From Lacipirellula limnantheis (GTDB lineage Bacteria; Planctomycetota; Planctomycetia; Pirellulales; Lacipirellulaceae), in the NCBI RefSeq assembly GCF_007746075.1, contig NZ_CP036339.1:5981786-6045785 (forward strand): a stretch of DNA of 64,000 nucleotides. Reading direction: 5' to 3'. The position numbers and the translations under genes are program-made. Positions within the stretch are counted from its first letter, which is position 1; every line of letters begins with the position of its first letter. Below are positions 54,903 to 63,402 of the stretch, piece after piece. The notes under the pieces were generated by a model, which searched no databases, had not been told where the DNA came from, and saw nothing but the letters and a program-made list of their open reading frames with translations.

Positions 54903-55165
54903 GCGTCACCTGGGCATACGCCAACCAGTTTCAAGGCGTTCGGTTACTCGGCCTAGTTGTCGATAGGTCACAGGAGCTCGTCAGTTAATGGCTGGGCTGG
55001 GAGCCGCCCCCTGTTTTGTGGTGAAGTTCGTCGATCCCCATGGACGCATCGGCCGTGCTCAGACCAGGAGCAACCTCGTCGTTCGCCTCCTAGTTGACGA
55101 AAGATCGACATGTCGAGTCGATTTTAACTGGCCCGCCACGTGCTGGCGAGAATCCTGATGGCGGT

Positions 55166-56854
55166 CTACGGCGACTGCACATCGGGCTTCGTCGTTTCGG
55201 CGAACGCTTCCTGCAGGCGCTGCGTATCGGCTTCACTCCACGACTCAGGCTGCGTTACCTCAATCCACGAATTAATGTAGCTCGCCGGGGAGTAGTTGTG
55301 ACCGTAACCGGCCGGAACGCTGGTGGCCATGGACAGGTCAAAGGCGATTTGCAGGAACGTAACGAGCGGATACCAGCGCAAGTACGGCGAAACATCGGGC
55401 CCACGCTCGCCGACAAGCCAATCAGGTTTGGAGTAGAGCAGGTCGGGCGAGAAGAAAGTCATCGGATCGCTGGCATGCTGGATGTAGACGAATCGCATGG
55501 GGCCCCAGCGCTCGCCGAATTTGCCCAACGAGTTGTCCAGTCCCGTGAAGCGGAGCATGGAGCCGTCGCGAAATCTGGGCAGCCACATCGGCGAGTCAGG
55601 GTTTCGGTAGCGGGTGACCTTGCCCCAGGCGGCGCTCGGAAATGGCGGGCCGCTCCAGACGCCGCCCTGAATCGGGTCTTCGAACACGGTGAACAGGTCG
55701 GCGCTGGCCGCGGAGCCGAGCGCGCCCAGGCTCAATCCATAGACATACAGCTTCGGACGGCTCTCCTTGGCAAGCGTTTTCCAGTAGTCGTACACCTCGT
55801 TGAACAGCGCCGTGGCGGAATCCTGCGAGCGCGTGGGATCGACGAGAATGGTGATCCAGCTCGGTAGATAGGAGTACTGCGCGCTGACGATAGCCGTATC
55901 GCCCGCGTGGAGGTACTCGATCGGGTTGACGGCGGCGGGATCGAGCCAGCCGGTGCCAGTGGGGGTGGCAATGATGAGGACCTTTCGCTCGAAGGCGCCG
56001 ATGCGGCGCAGCTCTTGGAGTGCGAGCTTGGCACGTTCTTCGGAAGTCTCTCGCGAGGCGAGGCCGACGTAAACGCGCAACGGCCGCGTGGCCGGCTTGT
56101 TCCAGAACGCGCCGATTTCATCCTGGGTTGGGCCGGCAGCGATAAACTGCTTGCCGCGGCGACCGATCGTGTCCCAGGCAATGAGCGACTCGCTGCTGCC
56201 GGCGGCAACGGCTTCTTTAGGCTGCTCGATCCCTTCCTCAATGAGCATGTCCATTTCGAGAAAAACGGCGTCAGCGGCGTCGAGCGCCAGTCGAGCAAAC
56301 ACGTCGTTGACCAGCAGCATCAGCCCCAGCGCCACGAGCAGAGCACTGACTACGACGGAAATGCGACGCGGAATCACCGCGCTGATCTTGCGGTCGACGA
56401 ACCTCCAGAGGCCGCGCACAGCGCGCGCGAATGCAATGATTGCGACGCCCACCAGCAGCGCTATGGCGGCGACGCGCCAAGGATAGCCGGTCTCCACAGG
56501 CGGCATCTCCATGAGCTGCCGAATCGAGTTTTGCCAGACGACGTCGCGCCACAGAAACAGTAGCACGACCGCGGCGACGACCGCGGTCGTGATCCGCTTG
56601 CTCCACTGCTGGATGTGATCGGGCGGCTTCGGAATTTCGAGAAACAACCAGGCAACGACAAAGAACACGCCGAGGCCGTAGCCGACGGCCAGTGCCAATC
56701 CCGACAGCGCCCCTTGCACGACGAAGGGTCGTGGCAACAGCGACGGTGTGAGAGACGCGGCGAAAAAAAGCGTCGCCGACGCCAAGCCGACGAAGGAGAA
56801 TGAGGCCCAGAGGCGTCTCCCTAGCTGCTTCACGTTCTGGGAGATTCTGGTCAT
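55166..56854 (-). CDS. alpha/beta-hydrolase-family membrane protein (PF10081-like)
   Basis: The 562-residue protein begins with four to five membrane helices (about 17-185) and then a soluble catalytic domain. The nucleophile elbow is YGLSLGALGS (S375), with VYVGLASRETSEERAKLALQ and VLIIATPTGTGWLDPAAVNP in front of it and SPYLRWYPLVTFLQIAFDLS near the end, all standard in this two-part family. Its substrate is not known; esterase or acyl-transfer activity at the membrane is likely. The frame starts ATG 56854. No adjacent co-oriented gene is close. Confidence 0.88.
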   Translation of the reverse strand: MTRISQNVKQLGRRLWASFSFVGLASATLFFAASLTPSLLPRPFVVQGALSGLALAVGYGLGVFFVVAWLFLEIPKPPDHIQQWSKRITTAVVAAVVLLFLWRDVVWQNSIRQLMEMPPVETGYPWRVAAIALLVGVAIIAFARAVRGLWRFVDRKISAVIPRRISVVVSALLVALGLMLLVNDVFARLALDAADAVFLEMDMLIEEGIEQPKEAVAAGSSESLIAWDTIGRRGKQFIAAGPTQDEIGAFWNKPATRPLRVYVGLASRETSEERAKLALQELRRIGAFERKVLIIATPTGTGWLDPAAVNPIEYLHAGDTAIVSAQYSYLPSWITILVDPTRSQDSATALFNEVYDYWKTLAKESRPKLYVYGLSLGALGSAASADLFTVFEDPIQGGVWSGPPFPSAAWGKVTRYRNPDSPMWLPRFRDGSMLRFTGLDNSLGKFGERWGPMRFVYIQHASDPMTFFSPDLLYSKPDWLVGERGPDVSPYLRWYPLVTFLQIAFDLSMATSVPAGYGHNYSPASYINSWIEVTQPESWSEADTQRLQEAFAETTKPDVQSP

Positions 56855-57362
56855 GCGATTTACCGTGCGTCGAGGCCGGCGCTGCGCCGCGTGCGCACCT
56901 CAAGGTGGAGGAACGCACGGGCCGATGCGATATGCGCTGGGACAGCGGCCAAGGCGAGTCTTTGCAAGATCATAACGTCGCCGCCCGAGTATCGCAGAAT
57001 GGCATTCTTGCAGGAAATCCATGGGGCGGGAAGCGCGTCGAAAAACCACGTAACGAGCCATCAACCGATCAAACCGGTGATGCCTTTGAATAGAAACCAC
57101 GCACCAAAAATCAGCGACGTGACAATCACGATCCGTCGATTGTGCCGTTCGAGCCAAGCCTGTGCTGCCTTCAATGGTTTGGCGCTCTGGTGCGGCGCTG
57201 CTGCGTAAACGAGGATAGGCGTCATTGCCAGCGTCTGAGTTGCAAGTACGTAGAATAGATACACACCGACATTGGCCTTTCCACCTGATCCGGCTTCGCC
57301 AATGACGCTGATGGCTGACAGCGTAAAGACCCACTGCTTGACGGCAATCGTAACAAAGAGTG

Positions 57363-57366
57363 CGCC
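57363..57366. repeat. target-site duplication, left copy (CGCC)
   Basis: CGCC directly borders the left end of the element; the second copy lies at 58658-58661. Confidence 0.8.
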
Positions 57367-57395
57367 TGGGATGCCCCCATTTTTAGTACCACAGG

Positions 57396-58274
57396 TTATG
57401 AGAGCACGGGTTGGGTAATAGGTAAGCCTTCCGTAGGAGGTCGGTTGTGTTGCTGGAGCGCAGGCGCAGCCGAAGCGGAAGCAGCACAACCGGCGGCGAA
57501 TTCGGCGGGGGTGCGATAACCAAGAGCACTATGTGGCCGATGGTGGTTGTAATCGCTTCGCCAATTCGCCGCGAGCGACTGGGCCGCCGTCACGCTCTCG
57601 AACACCTCGGCGTCGAGCAGTTCGCTCCGCAGGCGGCTGTGGAAGCTCTCGGCATAGCCGTTCTGCCACGGCGAACCTGGCTCGATGTAGAGCGTCTCGA
57701 CGCCTGCCGCAGCCAGGAACTGGCGAATCGCTCGGGCAATGAACTCCGGTCCGTTGTCGCTGCGGAGGCAGGTCGGCACGCCGCGAATCACGAATAAGTC
57801 GCGCAGCACGTCCAGCGCGTCGTCAGCGGTCATGCTTCGATTCACCTCCAGCGCCAGGCATTCTCGCGTATATTCGTCGACAATCGACAGCCACTTGATC
57901 GCGTGGCCGCTCTCCGTGCGATCGAAGACGAAGTCCCAGGCCCACACATGGTCCTGGCACTCGGCCCGACGCCGCACGCAGCCGCCGGCGGCCGTGCCCA
58001 ACCGCCGCTTCTTTCGCTGTTTCTTCGGCACTTGCAAGCCCTCTTGTCGCCAGAGACGATGCACCCGTTTGCGATTCACGCTCCAGCCCTCCCGCCTCAG
58101 CAGCGCCGTGATGAAGCGATAGCCGTAGCGCGGATGCTCACGCACCAACTCTAGCACTCGACCCAGTAATCGCTGTTCTTCTTCATCCGCGCGCGGAGCA
58201 TAGCGCTGCGTACTCCGCGGTTGCTCCAACGTCTGGCAGGCCCGACGCTCGCTCACCCCCAGGCTCGATTGCAC
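57396..58274 (-). CDS. IS3-family transposase OrfB (DDE integrase core)
   Basis: The 292-residue frame starts at GTG 58274, but in practice it is probably made as an OrfAB fusion. It has the HTH_21 region (HPRYGYRFITALLRREGWSV) and the DDE core: D in WAWDFVF, D in SDNGPEF, and the E in WQNGYAESFHSRLRSELLD. It ends YNHHRPHSALGYRTPAEF plus a tail running nearly to the left end of the element. It catalyses strand transfer. Fragments of related transposases occur at 15444, 22588 and elsewhere in the window. Confidence 0.93.
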   Translation of the reverse strand: MQSSLGVSERRACQTLEQPRSTQRYAPRADEEEQRLLGRVLELVREHPRYGYRFITALLRREGWSVNRKRVHRLWRQEGLQVPKKQRKKRRLGTAAGGCVRRRAECQDHVWAWDFVFDRTESGHAIKWLSIVDEYTRECLALEVNRSMTADDALDVLRDLFVIRGVPTCLRSDNGPEFIARAIRQFLAAAGVETLYIEPGSPWQNGYAESFHSRLRSELLDAEVFESVTAAQSLAANWRSDYNHHRPHSALGYRTPAEFAAGCAASASAAPALQQHNRPPTEGLPITQPVLS

Positions 58275-58306
58275 CTGAGCAACCGCCCTTCGGCGACGCG
58301 CCGGGC

Positions 58307-58585
58307 TCAGTAGTTTCCCCGAAGGGCTTCCTTCAGGATCGCCTTGTCGAGTTCCGCCTCGGCCAGCAGCTTCTTCAGCCGCTTGTTCTCCTCATCAAGT
58401 TCCTTCAGACGCTTGGCTTCTTCACTCTTCATCCCGCCGTACTGATGCCGCCAACGACTGAGCGTCTGCTCGCTGATCTCCAGCGACTGACAGACCTGGC
58501 CGACCGTCTTGCCGCCGGCGATCATCGCATCCGCCTCACGCAGCTTCTTGACGATCTGCTCCGGACTGTGCTTCTTGCCTTTCAT
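58307..58585 (-). CDS. IS3-family OrfA (helix-turn-helix and leucine zipper)
   Basis: The 92-residue protein starts at ATG 58585 (MKGKKHSPEQIVKKLREADA) and has the HTH_Tnp_1 fold (GKTVGQVCQSLEISEQTLSR), then a leucine zipper (EEAKRLKELDEENKRLKKLL) used for multimer formation. It stops at TGA 58307-58309 just beyond the slippery site. It binds the element ends and represses or directs transposition when not fused to OrfB. An extra frame upstream to 58606 is not needed. Confidence 0.92.
   Translation of the reverse strand: MKGKKHSPEQIVKKLREADAMIAGGKTVGQVCQSLEISEQTLSRWRHQYGGMKSEEAKRLKELDEENKRLKKLLAEAELDKAILKEALRGNY
58313..58319 (-). promoter_or_regulatory. -1 programmed frameshift heptamer G GGA AAC
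   Basis: On the coding strand, the OrfA codons CGG GGA AAC contain the canonical slippery pattern X XXY YYZ with X=G and Y=A, 2 codons before the OrfA stop. Slipping back one base continues as GGG AAA CTA CTG AGC, joining OrfA to the OrfB frame (GKLLSPARRRRAVAQVQSSLG). Confidence 0.8.
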
Positions 58586-59117
58586 CGAGAGTCTCCTTGC
58601 CCGCAAGGGCGCTAGGAACTCTCATAACACATGGATCAGCTTTTGGGGAGCAGGCCACGCCTGCGCCGACGGCCTTGAGCGCCGAGAGCCCTACAATCGT
58701 GCTAATCCACTGCGGCGGCGGAGCGTCGGGATCGTCCGGCTCTTGCCGTTGCATGAAGGCCGTGACCAACAACAGGATACCGGTGATCAGCAGCAGCGTG
58801 GAGACGATGATTTTCGGGTCGGCTTCGGAACTCGCTTGGCAAGCTACGCCGAACACAAGTCCAAACAGAATTCCCTGCAGCAAACGCACCGTGACGCCGC
58901 CGGCCACGAAAGCAATGGCATTGAGCAGCCCTCCCTTGCTTTGCAATAAGAATAGCACCGCGATGGAATACAGCGGGACCACCGCGGCGCCCACGATCAA
59001 AGGAAGCAGTTCGACGATCACGTCACGCATTGTGTACTCGTCAGCCTCTCAGTCACTTATGTTTATTGAGAAGCCGGCGAACCCAGTGGCGGTCTTGAGG
59101 TTTTTGCAGCGAGCTCG

Positions 59118-59696
59118 TCAACTCGGCGAGTCCGGGCAACGTGACGAAATCGCGAGATTGGCGATTCGGCGTGCAATGTTGACTGTGTTCTTGTTGCCGG
59201 AAACATGGCGGGTGACATAGGCGCCCTCCATTATCAGGCACAATTCCTGAGCTAGCGAGCGAGGCTCATCAGCACCCGCTTCCACAGCGATCGCATATAG
59301 GATGTCCTCAATAGCTTGCTTGCTTTGCGAAGCTGCCACGTGGGCGGGTTCGTGCGGGAGCGGAAACTCCATGGCCACGTTGACGAAAATGCATCCCTGG
59401 AAATCGTCTGATTCGATGATATGTTCCACGACATCGAGCACCGCGTGCAACTGGCCGACCGCGGTTAGGCCGCCGCGCTCCTGAATCATGTTGCGAAACG
59501 TGTCTTGCAGCCAACAGTTCTGCAATTCCAAAGCGGCGAGCATCAGGTCTTCTTTGCTTTCAAAATGCTTGTAGAACGCCGTCTTGCTGATTCCTACGTC
59601 CGCCAGGACTTGATCGATTCCCACGCTGCGAAATCCGTCGCGGTAGAAGCGGCGAACTGCCGATTCTACGAGGCGCTGGCGAGTGGAAGTAGTCAT
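59118..59696 (-). CDS. TetR/AcrR-family transcriptional regulator
   Basis: The 192-residue protein has the N-terminal TetR helix-turn-helix (RFYRDGFRSVGIDQVLADVG, SKTAFYKHFESKEDLMLAAL) and a helical ligand-binding C-terminal domain with GCIFVNVAMEFPLP, typical of the LmrA/YxaF-type regulators. It lies directly before the disrupted GAP-family gene, 87 bases apart and in the same direction, so it probably regulated itself and that membrane protein. With the target gene interrupted, its present role is unclear. No operator is evident. Confidence 0.88.
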   Translation of the reverse strand: MTTSTRQRLVESAVRRFYRDGFRSVGIDQVLADVGISKTAFYKHFESKEDLMLAALELQNCWLQDTFRNMIQERGGLTAVGQLHAVLDVVEHIIESDDFQGCIFVNVAMEFPLPHEPAHVAASQSKQAIEDILYAIAVEAGADEPRSLAQELCLIMEGAYVTRHVSGNKNTVNIARRIANLAISSRCPDSPS

Positions 59697-59871
59697 GGCG
59701 CACGCGGGTAGTTTGAAAGTCGACGCTGACTACGAGTCAACCAGTCAGTGTACCACAAGTAAACTTTGCCGGTCTTCCGTGGAGACGAAAATCATGTCGT
59801 GCAACGAGACAAATGGCGACTCGTCCATTGCCTTTCGCATCGCTTTCCTGGTTTGACAAAGACCTGAAATA

Positions 59872-60342
59872 AAACGGCGGCTTTTCTTTCTCTATGGCGT
59901 GGCGTGTCACGCCCTGTTCTTCGGGGCATTTGCCTACATGACTGGCTTCGTCGGCAATCTTCTGGCGCCAAAGACGATCGACACGACCATGGAAGGAGCA
60001 GCGGGACTTGCAATCGCAATTCATCTGCTGCTGCTCGGTTTGTCTTCCGCGCAGCACTCGATCATCGCCCGGTCGGCGTTCCAACGCATCTGGACCCGCG
60101 TCATGCCGGAGCCGATCGAACGCAGTACCTACCTATTGGCTGCCTGCGTGGCAACGCTCGTATCGATGTGACAATGGCGTGGAATCGAGATGGTTGTCTG
60201 GAATGTACAACACGCTGCGTTTCGCGCGATCCTGTGGCGCCTGTTTGCGATCGGCGTTCTTTTGGCGCCTTTCGTAAGCGTGTTGATCGACCACTTCGAC
60301 CTGTTCGGCACGCGCCAAGTCTGGCTGCACCCGAGTCGTTAG
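59872..60342 (+). pseudogene. NnrU/MddA-like membrane methyltransferase pseudogene
   Basis: The frame reads RRLFFLYGVACHALFFGAFA, FVGNLLAPKTIDTTMEGAAG, SSAQHSIIARSAFQRIWTRV and RSTYLLAACVATLVSM, then a stop. In a shifted frame it continues MVVWNVQHAAFRAILWRLFA and VLIDHFDLFGTRQVWLHPSR to TAG 60340-60342. In order these match the isoprenylcysteine-methyltransferase-like NnrU family. The start codon is missing, and about 60 residues of the middle are lost or scrambled. Confidence 0.7.
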
Positions 60343-60375
60343 CAACGCGAGGCGCCCGTCGACTGGGGGCCGCCC

Positions 60376-60501
60376 ATGAACGCTGAACTCGCCATCGTCT
60401 TGGGAGGACTCGCCGCTGCGATCGCGATGTTCGCGATCAACCAGCCGCGAATCGGTGCAACTTCTTATTGTGATAGTTGCTTACACTTTGCATCAGGGTG
60501 A
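60376..60501 (+). pseudogene. possible 5' remnant of an ion-transporter gene
   Basis: ATG 60376 begins MNAELAIVLGGLAAAIAMFA INQPRIG, like the first helix of SLC13/anion permeases, then loses similarity and stops at TGA 60499-60501. It lies 69 bases before the AbgT transporter gene. It may also be a small chance frame. Confidence 0.3.
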
Positions 60502-60570
60502 TAATACGGTCGCGATGCGTCGTACGCGAACCGCCACGAACGGTCGCACTTTTATCTAAAAGGGCGCGGA

Positions 60571-62118
60571 ATGAATGAGTTTGAGAACGCCTCCAAGTCG
60601 CTCAGTCAGCGGATGCTAGACGTCGTCGAGGTGGTTGGCAACAAAGTCCCGCACCCGGTGGTCATTTTTCTGATCCTGATTGCGATCGTCCTGTTGCTGT
60701 CGCACGTTCTGTTTCTCACCGGCGCGAGCGTCACCTACCAGGTGATCAATCCCGACACGCACGAAGTCGAAACCGCGACGACCACTGCGCGCAGCCTGCT
60801 CACAGCCAGCGGCATTCGCGATATGTACACCGGGCTGGTGCCCAACTTCATGGGCTTCACGGCGATCGGCCTTTTGATCGTGGCGATGGTCGGCGTCGGA
60901 GTGGCCGAGGAAGCCGGGCTGATCAATTCGCTGATTCGCAAGCTGGTGGCGGTTTCGCCCGGTTGGGCGATGACCTACATCCTGGCTTTTGTGGGCATTC
61001 TTTCGAGCATCGCGGCGGATGCGGGCTACGTGGTGTTGATCCCGCTCGCCGGGGCGGCGTTTATGAGTCTCGGCCGCAATCCGCTCGCTGGACTCGCGCT
61101 TGGATTTGCCGCAGTCGGCGGGGCGTTCAACGTGAACTTGCTGATCAAGCCGCTCGACGCGGTGCTTACTGAAATCACCAATGACGCGATTCACATGGTC
61201 GATCCCTCGATTTCGATCAGCCTGACTGGTGGGCTGTGGTTTTCGGTCGCGTCGGTGCTTTTGCTTACGGTCGTGATTGCACTGGTTACCGAGCGAGTCA
61301 TCGAACCGCGACTGGGCAAATATGAACCCGCCTCGCCAGGCGATGTTGGCGAGACGACGGACGCGATGCTTTCGGCCAAGGAGCTGCGCGGCCTGCGTTA
61401 TGCACTGGTGGCTCTCGTGGGCGTGCTGTTGGCGTTTGGATTGCTGACGATTCCTGCCGCGGCGCCGCTGCGGAATCCGGAAACCGGCGCTCTCATCGGC
61501 AACTCGCCCTTCATGAACGCGCTGATCGTGCCGATCATGTTTCTTTTCCTGGCGACCGGAGTCGCTTATGGACTCGGCGCCGGCACGATGCGTACCGCAG
61601 GAGAGGTCATCGGGGCGATGACGAAGGCGGTCTCCAGCCTAGGCGGCACGATCCTGCTGTTCCTCGTGATCAGTCAGTTCATCGCGTATTTCAACTACAG
61701 CAACATTCCCACGCTCGCCGCCGTCAAGATGGCGGACTCGCTGAAGGCGGCGAACATCGGGCCGCTTTGGCTGCTGCTCGGGTTCATCCTGGTGGTCACG
61801 GCGCTGAATTTCATCTTTACTCCAGCGATTGCCAAGTGGGCCATTTTCGCTCCGGTGTTTGTGCCGCTGTTCATCACGCTGGGCGTCGACCCGGCGGCGA
61901 TTCTCTCCGCCTACCGCGTCGGCGATTCTCCCACCAATGCTCTGACGCCACTCAATGCGTACTTCGCACTGGTGGTTGGGTTCGCACAGGTTTATGACAA
62001 GAAGGCGGGCATCGGCACCGTCGTCGCCTTGTTGCTTCCGTATTCGATCTGGATGACGGTTACTTGGATGGCGCTGTTTGCCGGCTGGTATCTCCTGGGC
62101 TTGCCGTGGGGGATATAG
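60571..62118 (+). CDS. abgT: AbgT-family transporter
   Basis: The 515-residue membrane protein has the AbgT (p-aminobenzoyl-glutamate transporter) features: an N-terminal re-entrant and helix pattern, LVPNFMGFTAIGLLIVAMVGVGVAEEAG, VGILSSIAADAGYVVLIPLAGA and YRVGDSPTNALTPLNAYFALV. About 11-12 helices are visible. The family takes up p-aminobenzoyl-glutamate or exports sulfonamide-like compounds. The peptidase gene that follows after a short gap supports uptake of a glutamyl or dipeptide compound with later hydrolysis; this is inferred. The ATG has AAGGGCGCGG upstream. Confidence 0.9.
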   Translation: MNEFENASKSLSQRMLDVVEVVGNKVPHPVVIFLILIAIVLLLSHVLFLTGASVTYQVINPDTHEVETATTTARSLLTASGIRDMYTGLVPNFMGFTAIGLLIVAMVGVGVAEEAGLINSLIRKLVAVSPGWAMTYILAFVGILSSIAADAGYVVLIPLAGAAFMSLGRNPLAGLALGFAAVGGAFNVNLLIKPLDAVLTEITNDAIHMVDPSISISLTGGLWFSVASVLLLTVVIALVTERVIEPRLGKYEPASPGDVGETTDAMLSAKELRGLRYALVALVGVLLAFGLLTIPAAAPLRNPETGALIGNSPFMNALIVPIMFLFLATGVAYGLGAGTMRTAGEVIGAMTKAVSSLGGTILLFLVISQFIAYFNYSNIPTLAAVKMADSLKAANIGPLWLLLGFILVVTALNFIFTPAIAKWAIFAPVFVPLFITLGVDPAAILSAYRVGDSPTNALTPLNAYFALVVGFAQVYDKKAGIGTVVALLLPYSIWMTVTWMALFAGWYLLGLPWGI

Positions 62119-62142
62119 CTGTCGACTCATGAGGATTTGACG

Positions 62143-63342
62143 ATGACTATGAATATTCCACTCGACGCGGCTGCTGCCGAAAAGCACTTGATGAAGTTTT
62201 TGGCGATTGACGGCGTCACCGGTCAAGAAGCGGCGATCGCCAAGTCGGTCAGCGAAGAGCTGCAGGCGGTTGGCGTGCCGGCGTCAGCGATTCGTTTCGA
62301 CGATGCGCACACGCGCATCCCCTTGCCGACCGAGACTGGCAATCTGATTGTGGAGCTGCCGGGGACCAAACCTGGGCCGCGCATCCTGTTTGCTACGCAT
62401 CTTGATACGGTGCCGCTCTGCGCCGGTGCTAAGCCAAAGCGCGAAGGCGATCATATCGTGACCGATGGTTCAACCGCGCTGGGCGGAGACAATCGCACGG
62501 GGTGCGCTCTTCTGGTGTCGCTCGTCGAAACGCTGCTCAAACACAAGCTGCCCCATCCGCCAATCACGCTTTTGTTCACCGTCCGCGAAGAGAGCGGCCT
62601 GCATGGCGCCCGTGAATTGAAGCCCTCCGAGTTGGGCGGGGCGGTGATGTGTTTCAACGTTGATGGCAAGCTCGCGTCCGAGCTGATCATTGGCGCCGTG
62701 GGGCAGGAGAACTGGGACGTTGAAATTAAGGGGAAGGCGTCTCATGCGGGCGTGGCTCCCGAAAAGGGCATCTCCGCGACGCTTGTCGGCGCCATTGCAC
62801 TGACCGAGGCCCAGCGCGCCGGCTGGTTCGGTAAGGTCGTGAAGCCCGAAGGACGCGGCACGAGCAACGTCGGGATCTTCGGCGGCAAAGAGGGCCAGCC
62901 CGCGGGTGACGCGACGAATGTCGTCACCGATTACGTCCACATCAAAGGCGAAGCCCGCAGCCCGGAATCCGCGTTCGCTACCGCGATCACAGCCGGTTAC
63001 CGCGCCGCTTTCGAGAAAGCGCAAAACGAGGTCAAGGACGCCGCTGGCGCGGCCGCCGAAGTAAAGTTCAGCAATACGCCTGCGTATCCGCCGTTCACGC
63101 TCGCTGAAGACTCGCCGGTCGTTGAGCGAGCCAAACGAGGGATCGAGGCCATCGGCCTGAAGCCGACGACGCTCTTCTCCAACGGCGGTCTGGACGCCAA
63201 TTGGCTCGACAAACACGGCGTCCCCACGGTTACCATCGGCGCGGGGCAGTACGAAATTCACACCGTGAAAGAGTACGTCGACGTCCCCGAGTTTCTGAGA
63301 GGCTGCCGGCTTTCCGTCGCCCTGGCGACGCTTGACCCGTAG
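62143..63342 (+). CDS. M20-family metallopeptidase (PepT-like)
   Basis: The 399-residue protein starts at ATG 62143 after GAGGA; TTG 62137 is less likely. It is a two-domain M20 peptidase: metal region FATHLDTVPLC and STALGGDNRTGCA, a catalytic Glu pair in TVREESGLHGARE, and a dimerisation domain with WDVEIKGKASHAGVAPEKGIS. The tail has TIGAGQYEIHTVKEYV with the last metal ligand. It is probably a di-zinc aminopeptidase for small peptides. It lies 24 bases after abgT, so transporter and hydrolase are almost certainly one transcript. Confidence 0.92.
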   Translation: MTMNIPLDAAAAEKHLMKFLAIDGVTGQEAAIAKSVSEELQAVGVPASAIRFDDAHTRIPLPTETGNLIVELPGTKPGPRILFATHLDTVPLCAGAKPKREGDHIVTDGSTALGGDNRTGCALLVSLVETLLKHKLPHPPITLLFTVREESGLHGARELKPSELGGAVMCFNVDGKLASELIIGAVGQENWDVEIKGKASHAGVAPEKGISATLVGAIALTEAQRAGWFGKVVKPEGRGTSNVGIFGGKEGQPAGDATNVVTDYVHIKGEARSPESAFATAITAGYRAAFEKAQNEVKDAAGAAAEVKFSNTPAYPPFTLAEDSPVVERAKRGIEAIGLKPTTLFSNGGLDANWLDKHGVPTVTIGAGQYEIHTVKEYVDVPEFLRGCRLSVALATLDP

Positions 63343-63402
63343 AAGAGCCAGGCCGCGTCGTTCCCGTTCTCGTCAGACCCAGTAGGAGAAATCGACTGGT
63401 GA

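Larger units (their letters stand above)
57367..58657 (-). mobile_element. complete IS3-family insertion sequence (1291 bp)
   Basis: The element has imperfect terminal inverted repeats of about 38 bases: TGGGATGCCCCCA...GTTATGAGAG at the left end (57367-57404) and TGGCCTGCTCCCC...GTTATGAGAG read inward from the right end (58657-58619). Flanking CGCC duplicates (57363-57366, 58658-58661) show direct transposition. It encodes OrfA and OrfB in overlapping frames with a -1 slippery site. All catalytic motifs look intact, so it may still be mobile. It interrupts the GAP-family gene. Confidence 0.93.
57061..59030 (-). pseudogene. GAP-family (Sap-like) membrane protein gene interrupted by an IS3 element
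   Basis: The 5' half (59030-58658) encodes MRDVIVELLPLIVGAAVVPL through LSALKAVGAG, with three membrane helices and a polar loop. The 3' half (57366-57061) continues ALFVTIAVKQWVFTLSAISV and ends ITGLIG. Removing the IS and one copy of its 4-bp duplication gives LKAVGAG-ALFVTIAVKQW in one frame of 225 codons, the right size for GAP-family (sulfolipid-addressing) proteins. With the IS in place, the frame runs into the element and stops at 58536. The upstream TetR gene probably controlled it. Confidence 0.88.
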
